Assembly: GCA_025349905.2 (NCBI GenBank)
Contig: MU625065.1
Coordinates: forward strand, 1 to 12,566
Reading direction: 5' to 3'
Source: Blastocladiella britannica
Taxonomy: Eukaryota > Blastocladiomycota > Blastocladiomycetes > Blastocladiales > Blastocladiaceae
Length of the DNA stretch: 12,566 bases
Shown: one piece after another, positions 1 through 6,637 of the stretch
How positions within the stretch are numbered: the first letter of the stretch is position 1
Layout of the letters: each line of letters opens with the position of its first letter
Made by a program: the position numbers and the translations under genes
Notes under the pieces: generated by a model
Told to the model about the DNA's origin: nothing
Database searches by the model: none
What the model saw: only the letters and a program-made list of their open reading frames with translations

Positions 1-771
1 GTCCATGGCCTGCAATGAGTACTTGAGCTCAAGGCCAGAGCTGCGCCACCAGTTGAGCACATCGACGTGGCCGTTCGCACTGGCCCCGTCCATGGCCCAG
101 CGGGTGTACTTGAGCTCGAGGCCAGAGCTGCGCCACCACTCGAGTACATCGATGTGGCCGTTGCAGCTGGCCCAGTCCATGGCATAATCCGAGTACTTGA
201 GGTCAAGGCCAGTATCGCGCCACCAGTTGAGCACATCGACATGGCCTTCCTCACTGGCCAAGTCCATGGCATACTCCGAGTACTCAAGCTTGAGGCCAGA
301 GCTGCGCCACCACTCGAGCACATCGACATGGCCTTCCTCACTGGCCCAGTCCATGGCAATCTCCGAGTACTTGAGGTCAAGGCCAGAATCGCGCCACCAG
401 TTGAGCACATCGACGTGGCCGTTCGCACTGGCCCAGTCCATGGCACTATCCGAGTACGTGAGTGGCAACCCAAGGGAGCGTCGCACCTGCAGCGCCTCAA
501 TCCACCCCAGCTCGCTTGCCCTATTGGGCGACAGAGACCATGCACAACGGAAAATAGCCATGACCACGTCTGGCGCGTCGTCGCGCAGCATTACACGGGC
601 ATATTGGGCCAGTCGGCTTCGATGTGCCTGGGCAGTTGCCAGAGATTCTTTGGACAATCGTTTGTACTCGGGCTCTGGACAGTCCTCCGTGGTGTCCTCG
701 AGCACAGCATGCACAAGGATGCAGTTGATGACGTGGACGTTGAGTTCGGCGTGAGGCGGGGTGCTTGTCAT
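1..771 (-). CDS. Ankyrin-like repeat protein, partial (C-terminus beyond the left edge)
   Basis: An open frame of 257 codons starts at the ATG at 771-769 (MTSTPPHAELNVHV...) and runs without a stop off the left edge. Residues 1-110 form a helical, non-repetitive N-terminal part. From the ATG codon at 441-439 onward the protein consists of five complete 29-residue units plus the start of a sixth, each resembling AMDWASxxGHVDVLxWWR followed by a SGLxLKYS segment. A divergent unit (ELGWIEALQVRRSLGLPLTYS) precedes them. The G-H-V/I-D-V-L core matches the second helix region of ankyrin repeats, and 29 rather than 33 residues is typical of shortened variants that I associate with zoosporic fungi (from memory). 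The likely role is protein binding; partner and function cannot be told. No signal peptide or membrane segment is visible. No other in-frame ATG lies just upstream, so this start is preferred. Because 87 is a multiple of 3 and the units are similar, several other frames across the array are also open; those are shadows. Confidence 0.8.
   Translation of the reverse strand, partial: MTSTPPHAELNVHVINCILVHAVLEDTTEDCPEPEYKRLSKESLATAQAHRSRLAQYARVMLRDDAPDVVMAIFRCAWSLSPNRASELGWIEALQVRRSLGLPLTYSDSAMDWASANGHVDVLNWWRDSGLDLKYSEIAMDWASEEGHVDVLEWWRSSGLKLEYSEYAMDLASEEGHVDVLNWWRDTGLDLKYSDYAMDWASCNGHIDVLEWWRSSGLELKYTRWAMDGASANGHVDVLNWWRSSGLELKYSLQAMD
7..441 (-). repeat. Tandem 87-bp repeat array (five units) encoding the ankyrin-like units
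   Basis: Five consecutive 87-bp units lie at 441-355, 354-268, 267-181, 180-94 and 93-7, and the array continues past the left edge. Each unit starts at an ATG-GAC (Met-Asp). Units alternate between an N-W-W-R-D type (units 1 and 3) and an E-W-W-R-S-S type (units 2 and 4), while unit 5 mixes features of both. This suggests growth by duplication of a 174-bp dimer. Units of the same type are nearly identical at the DNA level, so the expansion is recent or is homogenised by recombination. Confidence 0.9.
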
Positions 772-900
772 GGGGTTGTTGAGATTTAATGGAAGAGTGA
801 CCCAGCAAATGTTTCCACAGCTCCACAGCCACACGCACCAACATTGATGGCACGTATCAGGCACTTTTTGCGTGCAGTGCACATCACCAAGGAGGAGCTG
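772..900. other. Short spacer upstream of the ankyrin-like gene
   Basis: This 129-bp spacer separates the ankyrin-like start codon from the inverted-repeat element. It should contain the minus-strand promoter and 5' UTR of that gene. I see no convincing TATA box or other named site. Confidence 0.4.
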
Positions 901-1025
901 TGTCATGATCCATGACCCGTGCTCACTTAGACTTTCCCACTTCATATTCCCACTTAGTATTTTCCCATCAAGGTTTCCCTTGCAAACAATATACATTCTT
1001 ATTCGTTATATTATATTCTCTCGTC
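901..1025 (+). repeat. Left arm of the inverted repeat
   Basis: This AT-rich arm contains the exact 14-bp terminal match and three internal blocks that match the right arm. It also carries two TTTCCCA motifs (933-939 and 961-967), a motif that recurs in other spacers of the window. Confidence 0.65.
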
Positions 1026-1343
1026 GTCCATCCACCTCGGTCTCCCGTACAGCGGATCCCCTCTGCTCCCAGTCCTAACACTGATGGACACCTTTTTTCT
1101 GTCGCGATTGGCCAACAAGCCTCTGATCGTTTTATTCAGCGTCGCTGTTCATGAGCACAGCACTTGCGTGCACGATCCAGGCTGAGAATGGCTAGTGTCT
1201 TGATCAAAGCACTTTTCAAGATCGCTGAGAAATTGGAGGCGGTCCTGCGACAGAAGATCCACACAATTTACATGTAATGCGATCGCAATGTCTGTAACGG
1301 CCCGGGAGCAGAGGACGACCGGTCGAGTGGTAATCGTAAGTAT

Positions 1344-1453
1344 GACGAGAGAATATAGAGTAAGAATAATATATATTGTTCCACAAGGGAAACCTTTGAT
1401 TAGAAAAGTCGAAGCGGGGACAACGACTAACAGGCGGGCCATGGATCATGACA
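1344..1453 (-). repeat. Right arm of the inverted repeat
   Basis: Reverse complement of the left arm with gaps. It is about 15 bp shorter, mainly because the left arm has extra sequence around its CCCAC-containing stretch. Confidence 0.65.
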
Positions 1454-1672
1454 CCCAACTCACTGTCGAATCTCTGTCCGGGTTAGACTATTCCAAGGGG
1501 GTCGCTGATCATGTCAAGGTGCCGCTATAGTCTCGAACCGGGGCCGGCTGCGTACCTGACAGGGTCGCGGCTGCCGCGCTAACTCAGCCCATTTCAGATC
1601 AAAAATAAAAATAAAAATAAAAATAAACAAACAGAGCTCTTCTTTCTTGACTCTCTCTCTTGACAAAGTCGA
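1454..1672. promoter_or_regulatory. Spacer, promoter and 5' UTR region of the eIF2B-epsilon gene
   Basis: This spacer lies between the inverted-repeat element and the eIF2B-epsilon start. It holds a GC-rich stretch (about 1520-1590), then the AAAAAT tract at 1601-1624, then a pyrimidine-rich stretch (CTCTCTCTCT around 1651-1660) just before the start codon. No clear TATA box is seen. An in-frame TGA at 1661-1663 closes the frame upstream of the ATG at 1673, which fixes that ATG as the earliest possible start. Confidence 0.4.
1601..1624 (+). repeat. Hexanucleotide microsatellite (AAAAAT)4
   Basis: Four perfect AAAAAT units lie about 50 bp before the eIF2B-epsilon start codon, probably in the promoter or 5' UTR. 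Such a tract can vary in length between strains. Confidence 0.9.
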
Positions 1673-3836
1673 ATGGTCGCCAATAACAATAACAATAACA
1701 CGACAACAGCCGCCGCTGCTCTGGAAGAGGACCCGATCTTGCAGGCCGTGGTGGTCGCCGACTCGTTCGACTCGCAGTTTGCGCCGCTGTCGGCCGACTT
1801 GCCACGGTGCCTGCTCCCGCTGTGCAATGTGCCCTTGATCGAGTACACGCTCGAGTGTCTGGCGCTGGCCCAGGTGACGGAGGTCTTTATCGTGTGCTGT
1901 GCGCACTCGGACCTCATCAAGTCCTATATCCTGTACGTTATTATTATAGCATACCATGTCAATAACTCACCATAATGGTAAAGAAACTCGCACTGGAACA
2001 CCGACGCCTCGCCCATGGCCATCCACGTCATCGTCTCGCGCTCGTCGCTGTCCATGGGCGACGTGCTGCGCGAGCTCGACACCAAGCAGCTCATCAAGGC
2101 CGACTTTATCCTGGTCTCGGGCGACGTTATCTCCAACCTGCGCCTCGACGCCGTGGTCGCCGCCCACCGCGCCCGGAAACTCGCCGACAAGAACACCGTC
2201 ATGACCATGGTCCTGAAATCGGGCTCCCCGTTCCACGGCGCCCGTGGGCCCCACGCGCTGTTCTGCCTCGACCCGGCCCAACATAACAAGTGCCTGCAGT
2301 ACTTACCGCTGGACGACCCGCGGCAGTCCACCGCGCTGCTGTTGCCCGATATGCTCGACGCGCACCGCCAAATCGTGCTCCGCAACGACTTTATCGACTG
2401 CGGAATCGATATCTGTACCGTCGAGGTCCTGGCGCTGTTTTCGGAGAACTTTGATTACCAGGACTTAAGGGCCGATTTTGTGCGCGGAATCCTCGAGTCG
2501 GACTTGTTTGTCAAGTCCATCTACACCCACGAGATCTCGGACGACTACGCGATTCGTGTGCGCAACACACAGCTGTACGACCGCGTGTCGTTGGACTTGA
2601 TGCGCCGATGGGTGTTCCCGCTTGTGCCCGACGCCAACGCCCTGGGCCCACTTGCTACCACGTTCACGCACTCGCGCGCCAACATTTATCGCGAAAAACC
2701 CGTGTTCTTGTCGCGCACCACCGTTCTCGTCAAGAACGTGGTCCTGGGCCAGGACACAACCGTCGGACAGGGCACCGTGCTGGCCAACTGCGTCGTCGGG
2801 CGGAACTGCAAGCTCGGCCGGAACGTAGCGCTCTCCAACGCTTACTTGTGGGATAACACGGTGCTCGGGGACGGCGTCTCGGTCATGCACGCGATCCTGG
2901 CTCACCACGTGACGGTGCGGGACAAGGCCACCATCTCGCGCGGGTGTATCTTGGGCCAAGGAGTGGTGATTGGTCAAGGGATCTCTCTACCCGAGTTTAC
3001 GCGTGTGACTCGACCTGACGAGGGCCAAGAGTCTGGTATGCTCTCTGTTTTTTTTATTCTTATTGTACAATGAAGACTAACAAAAAAAAAATATTTTAGA
3101 TGAATCCCTGGTCGGCCCCGACGGCGTCGGCGTGCGATGGGTGAACGACGACGACTACGACGACTACGACGACGAGGACGCGGTGGACCCGCAGTACCAT
3201 GCGATCGTGCACGACATTGGCCACACGCCCGAGGACCTGCGCGCGTACCTGCACGACGTGGTCCGCCAGCAGCGCATGGCCGGCATCGGCGGCCTGGACG
3301 ACGACGAGCCCGGGTCGGGCAGCGACGAAGAGGAAGATAAAGAAGAGGAAGTGCGGGCCACCATCCAGCGCGCGCTCCAGGACGGACACACGCTCGACAA
3401 TGCGTTGATCGAGCTCTCGACTTTAAAGTTCGCTTGCAACATGACGTTCGGCGAGTTGCGCGAAATCGTGGTCCCCGAGATCCTCGATTTCGTATTTGTC
3501 GCCAACTCCAAGAATTTCAAGGCGTTGCTGGAACGGTGGGCCGGGGTCTGGGGCGGTCTGATTCACCAGCCCGAGGACCAAGTGGAGCTCCTGGAGCTGA
3601 TTGAAGAGTGGTTCGGGGCGCACCTCGACCGCGCCAAATTCATTAGCACCGTGGCCATGGTCGTGTACGAGGCTGACATTGTCGAGGACGGCGCGTTCAC
3701 CCAGTGGTTTGATGCCGGCAAGCGGACACGCAACGCGGCCCTCCAGAAGGTCATTGCGCCATTTATTGACTGGCTCGAAGAGGATGACGAGGATGAGGAT
3801 GACGAGTCGGGGAGTGAAGAGGAGGACGACGAGTAA
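1673..3836 (+). CDS. GCD6: Translation initiation factor eIF2B subunit epsilon (guanine nucleotide exchange factor), 3 exons
   Basis: Exons 1673-1932, 1984-3035 and 3100-3836 join to 682 codons plus TAA, close to yeast Gcd6 (712 aa) and human eIF2B5 (721 aa). The protein is the catalytic subunit of the eIF2B complex, which exchanges GDP for GTP on eIF2 in the cytosol. Residues about 20-320 are the nucleotidyltransferase-like domain (ILQAVVVADSFDSQF near the N-terminus; DFILVSGDVISN around the start of exon 2). The NF motif known from Gcd6 is present as N242-F243 in SENFDYQDLR. Residues about 327-430 form the left-handed beta-helix of hexapeptide repeats (VVLGQDTTVGQGTVLANCVV). A hinge rich in Asp and Glu (about 445-520) leads to the C-terminal W2/HEAT catalytic domain, whose ELSTLKFACNMT stretch includes E542, probably the family's essential Glu. 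A second acidic stretch ends the protein. The N-terminus has an Asn-Thr-Ala tract. The gene is constitutive in other organisms; no control signal is evident here. Confidence 0.95.
1933..1983 (+). other. Intron 1 of the eIF2B-epsilon gene (51 bp)
   Basis: GTACGT donor and AAAG acceptor, phase 2. It joins SYI-L to NSHWN, which restores the family pattern (yeast has YIENSKW there). Reading through gives stops in frame. A TAACT near 1970 may be the branch site. The acceptor is weak. Confidence 0.85.
3036..3099 (+). other. Intron 2 of the eIF2B-epsilon gene (64 bp)
   Basis: GTATGC donor, ACTAAC branch site at about 3076-3081, long A tract, and TTTTAG acceptor; phase 1. The splice creates an Asp codon (QES-D-ESLVGPDG) between the beta-helix and the acidic hinge. 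The intron therefore sits at a domain border. Confidence 0.92.
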
Positions 3837-3910
3837 AAAAAGTATTTATGCAATTTCCCATTGCAAATATTTTTTTGTTTTCACATCCAATTCGACATAA
3901 ATATAATAAA
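3837..3910 (+). other. 74-bp spacer: eIF2B-epsilon 3' end and MNS1 5' region
   Basis: This AT-rich spacer must carry both the termination signals of one gene and the promoter of the next. It contains ATGCAATTTCCCA (3848-3860), shared with the spacer after LTN1, and AATAAA at 3905-3910 directly against the MNS1 ATG. Confidence 0.5.
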
Positions 3911-5436
3911 ATGCGCAATAACTTTGCCCCTGCCGCTACCCGGCGCGCACAAATGGATGGACGCGAACACGTAGCTCGCCGCCGCGAATTCGCCCGCGAG
4001 GATCTATGCCAGTCGCTCAAGCAGGACAAGGTGCTCTACGACTCGTTTGTGAACGACGAACGGCTGGAGCGGGTTCGCCGCGCCCGCGAGTACCGGCAGT
4101 ACGATCACGAGCAGGCGCTCTTGGAAGGCATGCGATCGGTACATCTTTAATTATGTGCGTGTCGATCGATACAGAGTCTGAACATATATTATGACAGAGA
4201 GAACACGAGATTGAAATCCGCCGGCGAGCAAAAGATCACAACGAGCGGCTGGTCCGCGAGGTCCAGGACCAGCACGAGGAGCTAGTGCGCCAGGAAAAGA
4301 TCCGGCAGTCGATCTGCGAGTCATCGATCGAGCTGCGCGAGCTGGAACAAAAGCTGCACTACGCCTACATGAACGCCGAGCGGGCCAAACAGATCGAGCA
4401 CAAGCACCTGGCGCGCGAGCAGGACCAGCAGCGCGAGCAAGAGTACGCGGCGCAGGTCGCCAAGCAGCTGGAAGTGGCGGCCATCGCCGACAGCGCCGCC
4501 GAGCTCGCATCTCTCGAGCGGTCGCACAATTACAAGGAGACGCTGCAGAAGCAGCTAGCGGACCGCGCCGACCGCAAACGTGAGGACATGGAACTGTTCT
4601 TGCGCGAGAAGGCCATGGTCGACGCGCTCGTGCACCGCATTCACGAGGAGGACGCGGCCGAGCAGCAGCGCCGGTTGTCGAGCCAGCGCGAGACCCGCGC
4701 GTACATTGACGCGTATTTGCGCGACCGCGAGCAGTGGCTGGCGACCGAGCGCAAAAAGGTCGACGACGAGAACCGCCGCATCGAGGACTTTGTGCGCCAG
4801 CAAGAGTCGCGCGACCAGGAGCGCAAAGAGCACAAGCGCGCGGTCGAGCAGGCGCGGTCGCGCGTGTACGAGTCGCTGGCAGAGAACATTGGCCGCCGGG
4901 AGATGGAGCGCCAGGAACTCAACGACTTGCGGGTGGAGCTGGCGGCGGCCGAGCTCAGCGAGCGCGAGCAGGAACGCGATCGAGCCGAAATGCAGCGCCG
5001 GATCCAGCAGCGTATCAACCTCATCGAGGCGTACCAGAGCCAGATCCGCGAGAAGCGCGAGCGCCGCGAGAAGGAACGCGAGGAGGAGGACATTTTCCGC
5101 CAGCGCATGCTCGAGAAGCTGGCGGCCGAGGCCAAGCTCGATCAGCTCACACGCGAAAAGAAGCGCGCCAAGCAGCTCGAACACAAGCGCGCGGTGGACG
5201 CCATGATCGAGCAGCGCCGGCATCGCGAAGAGCTCGAGCGCGTTGCCGAAGAGGAGGACCGCCGCAAGGAACAGGAGCTCGAAGCGTTTAAGAAGCGGGT
5301 CATTGAGGCCGAGCGCCAGCGGCTGCTGCACGAGCACGCGACCAAGCTGCTCGGGTTCCTGCCCAAGGGCGTCTTTCGCAAGGAGGACATTGCGGCCTTT
5401 GACGAGGAGTTTGCGCAACGGTTCAAGCGTACTTGA
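3911..5436 (+). CDS. MNS1: MNS1-like coiled-coil protein of flagellar doublet microtubules, 2 exons
   Basis: Exons 3911-4138 and 4198-5436 join to 488 codons plus TGA; human MNS1 is 495 aa. Nearly the whole protein (about residues 35-455) is a charged alpha-helical coiled coil very rich in Arg, Glu and Gln, with no membrane or signal segment. The C-terminal signature ATKLLGFLPKGVFRKEDI followed by DEEF (about residues 457-482) matches the conserved end of MNS1, which separates it from trichoplein or generic coiled coils. In animals and algae MNS1 lies inside the A-tubule of axonemal doublets and stabilises motile cilia; it was first named as a meiosis-specific nuclear protein. In a fungus it would serve the zoospore or gamete flagellum. 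The gene starts 74 bp after eIF2B-epsilon and converges on Rrp17. Co-expression with other flagellar genes at sporulation would be expected but is not visible in the sequence. Confidence 0.88.
4139..4197 (+). other. Intron of the MNS1 gene (59 bp)
   Basis: GTACAT donor, GACAG acceptor, phase 0. Without removal the frame stops at TAA four codons after the donor. Joining gives EGMRS-REHEIEIRRR, which continues the coiled coil. An alternative AG two bases downstream would break the frame. Confidence 0.88.
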
Positions 5437-5504
5437 TCTTGGTGGGGTCTGCATCACCATCACAACAGCTCGACACGGGCAAAATAAACAATTTTTATAT
5501 ATAT
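5437..5504. terminator. 68-bp convergent spacer with polyadenylation signals (MNS1 plus, Rrp17 minus)
   Basis: The two stop codons are only 68 bp apart. AATAAA at 5483-5488 on the plus strand is a likely polyadenylation signal for MNS1. The TTTTTATATATATT run can act as an AT-rich signal on the minus strand. Transcripts very likely overlap at their 3' ends. Confidence 0.55.
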
Positions 5505-6323
5505 TCACTTGCGCCCGCCATTGATCTTCTTTTTGGAGACGCGGGCAGGCTGCGCCTTACGGTCCTTGCGCTCCTTGGTGGCCTTGGCCTTGACGAGCTG
5601 ATCCGACCGCAGCTGCTTGCGCTCTGCCTTGGACTCGTACTTGAACACCCTTTTCCGCTTCGCGGGCTGCTTTGGTGCTGCGTCGTCGTCTGTCTGCTGG
5701 ATCGCGAAAGGGTTGTCGTCCTCACTTTCCTCCTCCGAGTCGTCCAAGTTGGCCGACTGGCGCTGATGTAAAGTGCGTGCCAGGCCCAGAGCATTGTTCA
5801 AGGCCGCCATGCCATTGCCCATCTCCTCTACGACAACGGTGGTGGTCAAGTTGTCGCCCTCGAAATGCGAGCTCATGACAATGATATCGGCGTCGGTGGC
5901 GGCTGCGGCCTCTCCCTCGATGTCCATGGCATTGGCGCCGTCGTTGTCGTGTTCGTCGTCGCTCAGCGTTGGCTCGCTGCTCAGACCAAGACGTCCGCGC
6001 TCCATCTCGCGCGCGAGCTCTGCCAGGGTGCGGCGCTTCTCGGCGCGCGTCTCGTTGCGCTCCAAGCGAATCATTTTTTTAGCGTGTGCGACGCGCTCGT
6101 TTTTGCGCACCACATTGCGGCGGTGGAAACCAGTCAAGAAGTCGCTTTTATGTTTTTGCAGATAAAGTGTTAGTACGGGTTAACGAATGCAAAAAAAAAA
6201 AAAGAGAGAAACATACGCGCGCTTGTCGTCGTCAAACTTGAGCTCGAGCTCCTGGTTCTGGTTCTTGCGCTTTTTTGCCCAGGTGCGCGCGCCGCGGGTG
6301 AGGATTTCCGAGTTTTTCATCAT
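5505..6323 (-). CDS. RRP17: Nucleolar Rrp17/NOL12 (Nop25) family protein, 2 exons
   Basis: Exon 1 runs 6323-6217 and exon 2 runs 6144-5505 on the minus strand, giving 248 codons plus TGA (yeast Rrp17 235 aa, human NOL12 213 aa). The family core is at residues 29-45, KFDDDKRADFLTGFHRR, followed by a long basic helix (about residues 46-85) and an acidic, low-complexity middle with several Asp/Glu clusters. The C-terminus has FKYESKAERKQLRSDQL and ends in a Lys/Arg-rich tail (SKKKINGGRK) suited to nucleolar retention. In yeast Rrp17 takes part in 5' end processing of 5.8S and 25S rRNA in pre-60S particles. The start has two ATGs in tandem (6323 and 6320), and either could be used. The gene diverges from LTN1 across a 314-bp spacer and converges on MNS1. 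The acidic middle is not conserved in the family, to my knowledge. Confidence 0.87.
6145..6216 (-). other. Intron of the Rrp17 gene (72 bp)
   Basis: Minus-strand GTATGT donor, perfect TACTAAC branch site (plus-strand 6169-6175), and AAAAG acceptor; phase 2. The splice restores DDDKRA-DFLTGF, the most conserved part of the family. A T tract follows the donor. Confidence 0.93.
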
Positions 6324-6637
6324 TTTTGTAGTAACTATTTTTGGGAAATGCGCAAGTATTGATTGAATTTCAATAAATCATTTGACATTTGCGCATATTG
6401 AGAACGTGACCCGTCGCCAAGGGACCCCAGACCGCGGTAAAAAAGGGAAAGGAAGCCAAAGCCGACGGGAAAATAGCCTTTAAGTGACATTGAGTCCGGT
6501 CGACGGGCCAATGCGAGGATCTCTGGGTCGTGGAGTGGCCGAGTGACGTGGATCGATCGTACATTAACTTAAGAGTCCTGTTTCCATAACAAGCAAAGCC
6601 TGCAATCCGTTGGGACCCAAAATAAAGAAGAATCAGA
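6324..6637. promoter_or_regulatory. Divergent promoter region between Rrp17 (minus) and LTN1 (plus)
   Basis: These 314 bp separate two divergent start codons and hold no gene that I can see. The Rrp17-proximal part is AT-rich and structured: ATGCGCAA (6348-6355) is inverted at 6389-6396, and between them lies a near-palindrome ATTGAATTTCAAT (6362-6374). The motif TGGGAAA (6342-6348) is the reverse complement of the TTTCCCA found in other spacers. The LTN1-proximal half is more GC-rich. An in-frame TAA at 6623-6625 closes the LTN1 frame upstream. Which elements drive which gene is unknown. Confidence 0.5.

Larger units (their letters stand above)
901..1453. mobile_element. Inverted-repeat element, MITE-like or foldback (non-autonomous)
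   Basis: The left end TGTCATGATCCATG (901-914) is repeated exactly in inverted orientation at 1440-1453. Further inside, the arms keep matching with gaps: GGTTTCCCTTG at 972-982 pairs with 1384-1394, AACAATATA pairs with 1372-1380, and TATTCTCTCGTC at 1014-1025 pairs with 1344-1355. The arms are therefore about 110-125 bp long, diverged, and flank a central part of about 320 bp. No transposase or other recognisable protein is encoded. I could not find a convincing target-site duplication next to the ends (GGAGCTG on the left, CCCAACT on the right). This fits an old MITE or foldback element, but a chance structured spacer or a family-wide intergenic repeat is not excluded. Confidence 0.6.

Noticed and set aside
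67..789. Long plus-strand open frames across the ankyrin array (for example 67-789 and 197-754).
   Set aside because: They are open because the 87-bp unit is a multiple of three and lacks stops in several frames. The minus frame shows the conserved GHVDVL core and is the coding one.
1518..1590. A tRNA-like pattern on the minus strand: TTAGCGCGGCAGCCGCG resembles an A box and GGTTCGAGACT a B box at about tRNA spacing.
   Set aside because: The T stem does not pair, the anticodon loop lacks the T before the anticodon, and the acceptor ends do not match. At most it is a decayed tRNA or SINE head; I do not annotate it.
3911..3918. ATGCGCAA at the MNS1 start equals the inverted motif in the Rrp17-LTN1 promoter.
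   Set aside because: Here it overlaps the start codon and first residues (MRN), so it is explained by coding; a single 8-bp match is not significant.
4555..5508. A 317-residue open frame on the minus strand opposite MNS1.
   Set aside because: It is Leu/Ala-rich and mirrors the Arg/Glu/Gln-rich coiled coil on the plus strand, a known effect of GC-rich codon usage. MNS1 has clear family motifs.
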